Shown here in pieces: positions 34,211 through 46,200 of a DNA stretch of 64,000 bases. The notes under the pieces were generated by a model. It was not told the DNA's origin. It saw only the letters and a program-made list of their open reading frames with translations, and made no database searches. The stretch comes from Membranipora membranacea. Its lineage: Eukaryota > Bryozoa > Gymnolaemata > Cheilostomatida > Membraniporidae. The stretch covers positions 6,696,001 to 6,760,000 of the forward strand of contig OU612068.1 in the NCBI GenBank assembly GCA_914767715.1. Reading direction: 5' to 3'. Position numbers and translations under genes: made by a program. Every line of letters starts with the position of its first letter. Position 1 is the first letter of the stretch.

Positions 34211-37200
34211 TTACAATTTTGGTTTAACCATTCTGAGGCCTTGCATGTGAGCAGGATAGTCATTCATGACAACACCATTTGAATTCTCATCCTCTACTAG
34301 CTGCATGAATTCTCCAGCAACAAAGTCTGGCGTCATAACGGCTTCCTTAGGGATAAGTTCACGAGCACCTGAAAGAGTAGGACATAATATAGAATTATAT
34401 AGGTAGAATACAATGTGTGTGTTTGCGTGCGTGCGTGTGTGTTTGTGTGCGTGCCTGCGTACATGCGTGCGTGCTTGTGTGCATGCGTGCGTGCGTACGT
34501 GCGTGCGTGTGTGCCCGCGTGTGATTGAAGTAATTCCTAGGAGAAGACTGTTGATCACGAAATGCAAATACACCATCGTAACTTTTCATAGCATAATATA
34601 ACAGGTATCCTAATCTTGTAAAGCTGTAACATCATAGTCGTCGTGTTCGCTATGATTGGTTGCTGCTCGGAGCCAACAAACTGGATATATTAGGCTTACC
34701 TGGGATCATATCGAGTATTGCTGTTTCAGTGTATCCTGGACACAGAGCACAGACTTTAATTCCGGTCAAGTCAAAGTTCATCTGTGAAAGAAGCAAGCAG
34801 TCATATGAGCAGATTAGGTCATAAGCTAATTAGCAGAATTTAAGGTGATCTATCACTTATTCTATATTATCTTTCCTCATAGCTATTGAGCCATCTTAGC
34901 ACTGCTGAATTAACTTTGAGACCAGAGACCAAAGGCATTAAGTTACACATTTTGGCCTATATTGCATATTGAAATTTGTTGAGACCAAAACATATCAATG
35001 AGCTGAGTGGTCAATCACCTTGACATTGTTTGTATTTATACATGTGATACAAATAAGAGTGACACAGTATACTCTAAACCAAATCCTTTATCATAACAGA
35101 TCTTGGGAATACATGATGTGGATCAACTTACCGCCGCAGATCTACTCAACGCAACCACACCATGTTTAGTAGTAGCATGCACTATAAATTTCCCATTCGG
35201 CAAAACACCTAAAATTTATGGCAATCAAATTGAATACAGCTATGATTGGATCACATTTTCACAGATTTCTCAGTTAACAACAATGATTAAACAAATTCCA
35301 AAAAAATTTGCTTAAATTCTGAAAAATGGTATGGTTGGATGACACCACAATTTACAAGGCAAGATATGTCACAAAAAAAGGGTGAGTTCTTACCTGCCAT
35401 GGATGCGATGTTGACCACAATACCGCCATCTCCTTTGCTTCCCTTGTCCATATATTCAGTGGCTAGGTTAGTCCCCCAATAAACAGCTTCCTAAAACAAT
35501 GTGCCAGAGAATATTGATTCTGAAGATGGTGCAAGCTGTGCATAGTGACAAGTATATCTTGTTCATGTAACAGCCTTTTTTGGAAAGAACATGGCTGGTT
35601 TCTATTTTCTACATCATCTTTGGTCAACAACCATTGCTTTTTCTGACAAACATGATCAGAACAGCTTATTATGCCCCCAACATCTGAAGTTTGTGCACAT
35701 ACCTTATCCAGGTGATTAGATTTCAATTTAACAAAATATATAAAATGATGATAAGATATGGTGACATGAGCCAAAAGCCAAAATGAGCCAAAGCAATAAC
35801 TCAAAAAAAGAAAGTGACACAACTACTGCTAGTGAAAGTAAAATGGGGAACTGCACTAAAGAGTCAGAATGGGACAAAATATCTGAAGATGAATTATTGA
35901 ATGCAACAATGTCAACAGTCAGGGACGGAAGCTCCACATCAGCGATACTTATTGAAGGTATCAAACAGGACAAGCCGATAAAGTCAGGGGAAGCCACACA
36001 AAAATTACTCATGGAAACACTCAGCAGACTCGAAAAAATTCAAAGTACAATACATATGCTCACTACAGAGAACAAAGAGTTGAAGAAAAGGATACTCACA
36101 TTGGAAAAGAATCAAATCGATCAAACGGTGCTCCAGATGACAACTGATCAAGTAAAAGAATACAAAGAAATAAGTAAAAGACTAGAGAAGATGGAAAAAG
36201 CAAATAAACAAATCAAAGAAGAGACTGGCCCTAGGATTGGGTCTCTCCAAAGACAAATAGATGAGCTGAAAGGACAGCGACAGCAGGCTATTCCAAAGCA
36301 ACAAGCGGCAACAGGAAATGGAGAGCAAAATAACAGCTATGCTGGCGCTGCATCTTCACAAGCAACAAATATTGCCCTCAGACCACAACATCTGAAAGAA
36401 AAGGATGTATCACTGCAGAGAAAAACCAAACAGACACAATCTCGGATCAAGTTTAGCCCCAACAAGTGTGTGATCATTTTTAACACCACTAACATTGATG
36501 ACTTCAATACAGATGATAAAATAAAAGCAGCTATCAGCAAAACATGCGGAAGGGTGATTATAGATTGGTTGTCAAGATACGGAAGTGACCAACAGAAGAT
36601 TATGTGCCAACTCAACACAGAGGAGATGGCAACTACAGTCATAGAAAAATGGAACCAATCTCAGATGAAGGGATCAGAAGTTCGCAAGCCTGAAAGACGA
36701 ATTCATCAGAAAAACTTTTACGGGATAGTGCGGGGTGTCCCCCTTGACATCGACCCACTGGAGATTCAAGAATCTGCTGATGAGGACTTCCGGGGATCAT
36801 CTGCTTGGAGACTGAAAAACAAGGATGAAAAAGATATCAGAGTCATAAAGATAAGCTTTGTGAACCAAGAACAACAGACTAAAGCGATAAAGAATGGTTT
36901 CTTCTTAAAAGACACACATCAAGGATTTCAGGTTCAAGGCACAGAAGATGTACCCAAGGTGACCTACTGCTACAACTGCCACAGGATTGGCCATGTTAAA
37001 CACAAGTGCAGAAGTGCTAAACTATGCCCAAAGTGCGCAAACGACTACCACGAAGGCGATTGTAATTCTCCTCCCAAATGTATAAACTGTAAAGGAAATC
37101 ATGCTTCAACAAATAAGGAAGCATGTCCAGTATATGCTGAAAGACTGGCCCAGTTAGAAGAGCTTTCTAAAGATGTTTAACCCAAAGCATAGCCTTAAGT

Positions 37201-40200
37201 GTGTCCAAATAAATATTTGCGGTATCTCAGACAGAAGCCTTATGACACTTGATCAATATGTTAATGCAAACAAAGCAGACCTGATATACCTGAGTGAGAC
37301 CAAAACAAATACTAAATTCTCGCTGAACAACTACTACTCTCTCCTAAAACCTCACTCTAGCAGCCCACAACATCAAGGAGGAGTAGCACTACTGTATCAT
37401 AAAGATACAGTTATAGATAGAGTACCAGCGCTAGAAGAGAATTCACTCGATATTCTTTTTGCAATCTGTAGGCATGGAGATAGGCGAATTCTCACTTGCT
37501 CGGTTTATAATCAACCCAACAAAACTGCTGACCTAATGAAACATCTGGATTGTATCAAAAACGCAAGAGATAAACTTGGACAATACAGCTGCCAAAGTAT
37601 GCTAATTTTAGGAGACCTCAATGCCCGTCACACAACATGGGGTGATACTAGGAATAACCAAGCAGGGAGAATACTTGCACAATTCGGACAAGATGAACAA
37701 ATGCTAATAAGTAGTCCAACAGAAAACACATTCCTATGTGATAATGGAGGAAGTGTTATAGACCTTGCTCTGATGACACCAGAACTTCAAGGCCACATCT
37801 GGAAACGCAGTGTGGATACAGAGATTGAGCTATTCACAGGTGCTCCCCACAGGGGTCATGTCCCAGTGTGGACTACTTTTCGTCTTGTAAAGCCATTCAA
37901 ACCGCCTAGATATATGCATGACTGGAAACGAGCTGACTGGAGTTTTTACCAACAGGCTCTTGCTACACTTAGTAATGAGGCTATTGTTGGATTACAGCAC
38001 ATCACAGATCCACATGATATCTGGAAGGCTGCACTAAAAATACTGACCACAGCCCGAGACGCATCTATTGCTACCAAGCTCATTTCTCAACATAGCAAGC
38101 CTTACTGGACAAGTGAGCTGACACGCCTATCCGTTGAACTCAGAGAGGCAAGAAAAATATTTAAACACAGATCTACATTAACCAACAAAAACATGCTGCT
38201 GGAAATAAAAGAGACATTCACATCAGCTTTAAGAGCGGCAAAATCGGAACACCTCGAGCTGCAATCAACTGAACTTAATGCCAGTAATGCCAATGTGTTT
38301 TGGAAAACATTTCGCAAAATGTACCAGAAACGTGAGGACAACTCAATCGGACCTATAGTCAACAGTGGGTCCACCATCACCTCTGACGAAAGAAAGGCAG
38401 ACGTGTTCTACAAGGACATTTTTCTCGGTCACCATCTCAATAGTGCAAACTTTGACAGTCAATGGAAATTGTCTGTGGAAAACTCTGTTCAACCGCCTGC
38501 AGCGGAGGTAAATCATGACTTAAATCGCCGAATAGAAATAAAGGAAATAACTGATGCACTACAAAAACTAAAAGGGGATAATAAAAGCCCTGACTTTGAT
38601 GGTGTCCACCCACTAATGTTAAGCTACTCTCCTGAACCATTTGTGATTGTGCTCTTCATCCTGTTTAATGCTGTTTTGACCACTACACTCTGGCCATGGA
38701 CCAAGAATAAAGTGATATTGCTGAAAAAGCCAGGAAAAGATGATTACACGACAACAAAGTCATTCAGACCAATCACCATAAGCTCATATGTGGGAAAAGT
38801 GCTGGAAAGAATCTTAGAAAATCGAATACGTGACTTTATAGAGGAGAAAAGTATATTGCCAAACTCACAATATGGATTTAGGAAAAATCGAAGCACCTCT
38901 ACCTATCTGACAAACATGATTGCTACCATTCAACACCAAGTGAAGACGAAGCACTCAGTTTCAGGCCTGTTCCTGGATCTGCAAAAAGCTTTCGATAGTG
39001 TATGGCACAAAGGACTTCTCTTCAGACTTGCAGAATGTGGCTTATCTGGCAGAATTCTGGAGACTATCAGTCAATTCTTATACTCCCGAACAGTTCAAAT
39101 ACAAGTAAATGACCACCTTTCAGACCAAAAACCATGCCCACTAGGCCTTCCCCAAGGTAGTGTACTATCACCGTTGCTGTTCATCCTTTACACACGAGAC
39201 CTTCTGGAAGAGGTTAACGGACTTAAACTACAATTTGCGGATGATTGCTCAATAATTTCATGGGCAAAAGATGATAAAAGTCTTCAGGAAGAAATGAACA
39301 ACAATGGAGCCTCCCTCTCATCATGGCTGAATAAATGGAGAATGAGTGCAAATTGCCAAAAGACAGATGTGCTTATATTCAATGGACAGATAAATCCTCC
39401 CGCAATCCAAGGCGAGATGGTGCAGCAGGCAACAAAGACAAAGGTTCTCGGAGTGATCATAGAAGGCAACATGTCATTCAAAATACAACTAGAGGAAGCC
39501 AAGAGTAAGGCTAGCAGAAAATGGAACATGCTCAAATCACACATAGGTGCTGGAATGAGTATGCTGGCTACAAGAAAATTACTAACCACAGTTATAATCC
39601 CAAAAGCATGTTACTGTGCACACCTGTGGGACTTAAACACGGAAATCAGCATGTACAACTATCTAAAAGAAACTCTGAGAATGTCATTTAAACCACCGAC
39701 TGAAGTTGTTCACAGATTCGCTAATGTTCAACCCATGAACATAAGATATAGACATGATCGTCTATCAACGATTAAACAGCTCATGAATACCGATAATCTT
39801 GATTTACTGAAATCATGCTCTCGGAGTAAACTCTACACTACATTCTTAAGTGATATAAAAGCTCTAAAGGACAGACAAATTAACATGGATAATATAACTC
39901 TCAAGGATCTAAATAAAACATCAATAAAAAGACATTGCAATGCAACTTGGAAAAGAAGATGGGAGGTCTACATCAGAAACAACTCTCAAGGAACAGAGGG
40001 CCTGCTAGAGGAACTAGCAGGAGATATCTCAGGAAAGGATATAGTCAGGGAGTTCTCACATATAGAGCCTCTCACAGTTGGACGAGCATTGTCTCTCGTG
40101 GCTGGTCACTGCAATCTGTTGCTGCACAGGTACAAGCTTGGACTCACCTACAGTCCAACATGCTTATGTTTAGAGGAAGATGAGTCTCCACGGCACTTTG

Positions 40201-43200
40201 TAAAACACTGCACCTTGTTTAGCAACAGTAGGATGCTGTGTAACATTTTACCAAACACACCCATAAGTCTATCAAGTATTATAGACTTCATCATTCAGAC
40301 AGGTAAATTTGCCTGAACATTATAGCGTAAGTATTACTCTCAGTTACAGTATCACGGCGTGTACATGATACTCATTTATGCAAGTAGTTTATAGTATTCG
40401 TATAACAAAAGGTAAATCGCTTACACATCCGTTATAGCCATTTTGCCTTTAGTCATGTATGTTTAACCATTGCTTGCTACTTTCTGATCCCCCACTCCTT
40501 AGTCCGCTAGGGAGTTGGGGATGACATTTCATTTTAGATGGACATCTACTCCAGAGTCAGCACAAATACAAAATATTGGATCAGTCTGCTCAATGCAGAC
40601 ACGGACGGGGCTTTATTGCCCGTCGGGCTGCCAGGGTAGCTTCTGCCCTTATGCCTGCCTTGGCGTCAGCCTTGGCGTGGTATCTCTGTTGACATAAACA
40701 AAACTTCAGAAGATCTCTTCAACCAGAACACGAACATTCTCTCAGTAATTCTAAACCATATAAACCTTCGAATATTCACAATAATTATAATATTTCACAC
40801 TTCATATTTATATTCGACATTTTTATCCATGAGTGGTACTCAAACTACAAACACAAAAATATTTTTCATGGACTTTCTATGGAACATTCAACCAGAATCG
40901 AACTTTACCTGTATAAAACATCACAACTAGAATATAAGCTAATATTAGAACTTCTAGTCATCTCACTCTCACATGCACCAAACTCTCTTAATACTCAACT
41001 ATTCTACTCATTATACGGCATGTAAATGTGCCGAAATATGACCACGACATCAGGTGCTATGGGCTTTATTCCCACCAAAAAAGGTTGGGTACCCCTATGT
41101 CCTAGTCTAAAATGGCGAGGGGCTAAGCACGTGGGCATTCAATTGTCAAAATCACGAAGCCAGCCTTTTCATATTTTCATATAGCCCTGTCATTCCAAAA
41201 AAAAAAAAAAAAAAAAAAAAATTATATATTATATAAATATATATTTACATATATATATAATCAGTTGAGCCGTATCTGCCAGATAATCGAACAAACCACC
41301 TCAGGTGCTCCACCCATCATCTCGTCATCTCACACCACCAGCATAATAACACATTAGAATTCTCACATATATTTCAAAATAGCCTAGAAGAACATTTTAT
41401 TATATATTTTTTGTTATTGAATATCACATTCTATGTACACATTTGCCTTCAAAATAGGCCTTTTTTAGTTCCTTCGTGTAATTTTGAGGTTCAATATTAC
41501 ATGAAATAAAAGATTTAACTAACTAACTATGGTGACATTCATACAAATAATGGATGACCTGTACTTTTATAACTTACCAGATTAACTCTGAATGATCTTT
41601 GACAATTCTCGACATGGTGGTCATCACACAAATATCCTGCACAATTACAGACTATGTCAATGTGGCCGTAGTCTTTGTATAGCTTGCCAAACACAACTGT
41701 ATCAAAAAACTTAATTGATGAGATAAAAAAACAGTCATCTTCGAAATTCCACAAACTAATAATGCTGGTTGGAGTTGCAGTAGTATTGTCAGTGTTAATA
41801 CATATCTCCATATATCTTTGCATGGCCAATATCTTGAATCTCCCGTGTCAGAAGAGTTCCTATTTTCTAGTTTCTATTTGGCCTACTATGAATTTTCTTG
41901 CTTTATCAATGACTATAATCATTTTCTCCTCATCGCCTCACGTTTTAGGTTTTGTTGACTATATTAAAATCTTCAGATCTTGAACTTAGACTCGTTTTAT
42001 TGCAGCGTTTTTTAGTTTTACCTGCATTTCACCCAAAAGTAAGAAAATTAAAACCTAAACACCAAAATATATCATGTCGGCATCAACAAGCAATCAAATA
42101 CAACATATTCCAGGTTTCTAAGTGTCTAAACAAAACACTGAGTTTGGTGATTTTGTGTGTTTGAAATAAAAGATGTTAAAGTATCAGCATGGAATTTAAT
42201 CGTTTACTTCGTGTTTTATGTATAATATGATCAATTTCTTGTTCTTGAATTTTGTGTTTGATTAATCGGACTGTAATTTTGGAGTTCTTCACTCCTTGGC
42301 TCAAATCCCAAATAATAAAATACCCTCCAATTTTCTGTTTTAGAATCCGCGATATGTATGGCTCAAATAGTGCAAATGCAATGGTAGCAGATCTGGACTT
42401 ATAATTGCTGATAATTCGGTTATTAAAGAGAGACTTCAAAAACACAACTGAACTGTTGATCAACAATACCTCAGCGGTAAGTAGAGCTACTATCGTACAA
42501 TGTGCGCTAGCCTCAACTACTGAGCACTGGTTTAGTTTTGTGTTTGGTGCAATTCTCGGTGTTATTGCTCAAGGATTTATTTTAAACAATAATAAAAAAC
42601 TATAAATATGGTTCTATTCGTCAGGCAATAAATCAATCAATAATTTGACAATATCTTGGCATTTATCATCTAGTCATAAAAATACATAAACATTCAAAAT
42701 CTTTATAATAAGATCTTACCCTTGGTGCAAATGACCTTGAATTCTGTGTGATATCTGTCGTCTTGCTGTAAATAGCGGTATCTGTATTTCTGTGTTTCTA
42801 AACTATATTAGACTTGGTTCCTCGCTGTGAATCGCGGTATCTGTATCTCTGTGTATCTAAACTATGTTAGACTAGGTTCCTCGCTGTGAATCGCGGTATT
42901 TGTATCTCTGTGTATCTAAACTATGTTAGACTAGGTTCCTCGCTGTGAATCGCGGTATTTGTATCTCTGTGTATCTAAACTATGTTAGACTAGGTTCCTC
43001 GCTGTGAATAGCGGTATTTGTATCTCTGTGTATCTTGTCAAAAGCTCTGTTGGCTGAATGTGTCTAAAAGTTTTTAGACAATTTTCCTCGCTTGTAGAAT
43101 AGCGGTATCTGTACCTTTGTGTATATCAAAGCTCTGTTGGCTGAATGTGTCTAAATGATTTTAGACAATTTTTCTCTCTGTGCATGTGCCTCCTTGGGCT

Positions 43201-46200
43201 GACTGAATCAGATAATTCTCTGATTATGTGTATACTGTTATATGTCGTGAACCCGCTCCCTGGCGCTGACTTGAAATTGTTATCTTCTTGTTGAAGAATA
43301 GGCCTCCTTGGGCTGAGTGAATCAGATAATTCTCTGATTAAATGAGTAATGCTGCACGTCGTGAACCCGCCTCCTGGCGCTGACTGATTTTTACAAGTGT
43401 TCATCAGGCTTTTATAGTGCTGGTTTGCTGTCCTGTTATTGTGCAACGTTTGCATTTACAGGCGTAAAGGTGTTAACCTTGTTATTGGTTTTAGCCTCAA
43501 TTTCGTCATTACTCTCTTTTGATTTGCGTGTTTTGTCAGTTTTAATTATCTAGCTGTCAGAACATGGTTAGTCTGTCCTTTGCTTGACCTTCCCTCATTT
43601 TTGTTTCGGTTATTTTTAGATAATTTATGGTGTCAAGTGCACCTGTTTATCCATGGTGTAATCTGTTGGTTTTCCTGATTTTGCAATCTTTCCAGGGTTG
43701 TTTTGAAGATATTTTGTGACTTCTATTGCTCGTTATTTTCAAATAGCTTATGGTGTCAACTGCACTTGTTTTCTATGGTGCAATATATTGGTTTTCTAAT
43801 TCCGCAATCTTTCCAGGGTTGACTCACGTGCCCAAAGATCTCGTGACTCTGCGGTTATTTTGAAGATGTTTTGTGACTTCTGTTGTTTTCCCGTTGTGTG
43901 ATTCTCCACGGGTTGTTTCACGTGCCCAGATTTCTCATGGCCCTGTGATTATGTTTTGTTATAAATTTCAATATGCCCTCAGTGTATTATTCCCTCTATT
44001 TACTACAATATTACTATTTTCCATCACCATATAGCCTGTGTCTAGATAAATTTCAATAATGATAACCTATGATGTTTGAGCTTTAACCCTACACTGAAAT
44101 GTTTAAGTATGTTTCTGTTGGGTCTTAGTTTAAGCTCTTAGTAATAATTGAATTTAAATAACTTTGCTTTGTTTTGTTTTACAGATTATGTGGGATTAAT
44201 GGTGATTTCCTGTCTGTACAACATGCTGGGTTAAATCTCAATGCATACTCTACTACACTATCGCCCTGATTCGATTTCATATCTATAACTCTAAAGTCCT
44301 TGGTTCTCCTATCATCAATTCGAAGTCAGCGAACAAGCAGCAAGCTCTCACAACAAGCAGGTCAAGCCTATAATAATCACGCCGAAACAGATCACCATAG
44401 CTATTCAAATTGACAACATGTGGATGACAATGGAACTTATGACACAAAAAATATAATCAGAAACCAGTGCAATTTGTGTTATGATGTCTGGTGACCTAGA
44501 CTTCACCCTTAGTCTTAGCTTTTGACTTTTGCAAGCTCATTGTTTTTCTCGCTTTTTGAAACTAATAATTACCAATAATAGGTGCAAAGGTAATCAGTTT
44601 TGACAAGTGTCATATTTTTATGGGATTTCTAATCCAGATTATGATTGGTTATTAATTTTTATGGTTTCGGCCCAGGGTCTGGTACAGAAATGTATTTGTT
44701 GAATATTAACAAGTTATTTATTGGTCTGCGTCTTTATATGATATGTGATTGACCTTTAGTTTTGTACTGTCGCACTTATTAATAATAAATCATTTGAGAA
44801 TAAGGATACTTCAATACCATGTTGTGTAAGTGATCGTTGCACATTCGGAAGAAAATATGGCTGCTCTTATACACTAAGGTAATTATAAAACATGATGTTC
44901 TTTATGATGATTACATAAGAAAATGTTATCTGACAAAAGAAACAAATGAATGTTCAATTTGTGCTATTACATATTTCTTACATTAACTTCCTTGATGATG
45001 ATCACACTATTTTTCCCTATTTTACCTCAATATCCTAGAGAAATTGATTCCGCACCTTTTAGTTTATAATAATCTGTGACATCACAATGAGAAAACTGCA
45101 TTATGCTTTCACTGTATTCTTTGTTCAGCTCAACTGCGACCTCATTCCCGTCTGTTGCGATATCAACCAGGCAAACCTTTAAAAGAGTCACAAAAAAACC
45201 ATAGATCCATCGATAACAGACAAATCCATACAGCAGCACTATCGCTCCCCATAAAACCTCACAGCCTCACTTGTAAGTGTTTTGCTGGGTTTTCAAAAAT
45301 AATTCTTTTCACAATTTGGTTCACTTTCTCCAATGCCTGACAAGACTGAAAGATTAACCGATTCCGTACAAGTGCTCCATTCTGATGCGAAATAAATCAC
45401 TAATCTTTGCTTACATGGATGAGGCTGAATTTTGGTCACATAGGAATCTCATAGACAATGGACTATCAACTACTATAGTGCTACACAGATTGATGTTGTA
45501 CATGGAAATTCATAAAGTTTGTAGAATAGCTCAAGATTAATTTCCTAAGCTATCTTTATCGCTACCATGAAAGCTTTTATCACAACAGCCAATACTTTCA
45601 TCAGACTGGAATAACGTTACGTTGTGACAAGTCGTGTGACCTGCAGGGAGCCATCAAAACAAGCAAATTAACAAAATTGGGAGGAGCTTTTTTTATCTGG
45701 CTTTATCTCAGGAAGTTAGGAGCATCCATCCTCAAAACTTTACAATAAATGTAATTTGAGACATTGATGGATATAATGTGAAAGTAAGGTCATTGACCAA
45801 TTAGCCCAGAAGTTATGAGTGAAAAACCATCCAGAGAAGCATGGTGGTTCTATGGTAAAGACTGATTTACATAAAACAATTTTCCGCAGTAAAAAGTTTT
45901 CATTATAGTTACACATTTCTCAACTATATTTGACTCTGCTGATGGATTTTTGAAAGCTATTTTTAGAAATACAATAACTTTGATTATTAATTCTTCAGAT
46001 CAGATTCAGTTTTAAGTTAGATTACAGTGCCTCAATGTGTGCCAAGGCTTGGGTAATGCAATTAATAGTTCATTAATCATCATGCTGTAAGCTATATGTA
46101 AATATGTACACAATAGTACGATGTTTTAAATTCTACAGTATTACTCCCTACACGTGTTAACCGCATCTATAATTAACGCTGGATCTGAACAGGACTTAAT

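Larger units (their letters stand above)
35768..41527 (+). mobile_element. Non-LTR retrotransposon (LINE, Jockey/I-like), apparently intact
   Basis: A 5.76-kb insertion with two long open frames, an 8-nt ORF1/ORF2 overlap, a 3' UTR of about 1.2 kb with AATAAA at 41505-41510, and a short 3' tail of TAAC repeats. It is bounded by a perfect 11-bp target duplication. ORF1 starts only 15 bp after the left duplication, so either the 5' UTR is very short or the copy is slightly truncated at its 5' end. It lies antisense in intron 3 of copy C. No RNase H domain follows the reverse transcriptase, which favours a Jockey-like group, but the clade is not proven. Confidence 0.92.

Noticed and set aside
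34395-34601. His/Thr/Arg-rich and Cys/Val-rich open frames on both strands
   Set aside because: They read a gtgc/tg microsatellite and have no independent coding support.
36337-39589. Minus-strand open frames of 67-101 residues
   Set aside because: Shadows of LINE ORF1 and ORF2.
42757-43040. Regular repeats that might suggest a CRISPR-like array
   Set aside because: Units are directly adjacent with a 59-bp period and no unique spacers, in an animal intron; this is a minisatellite.
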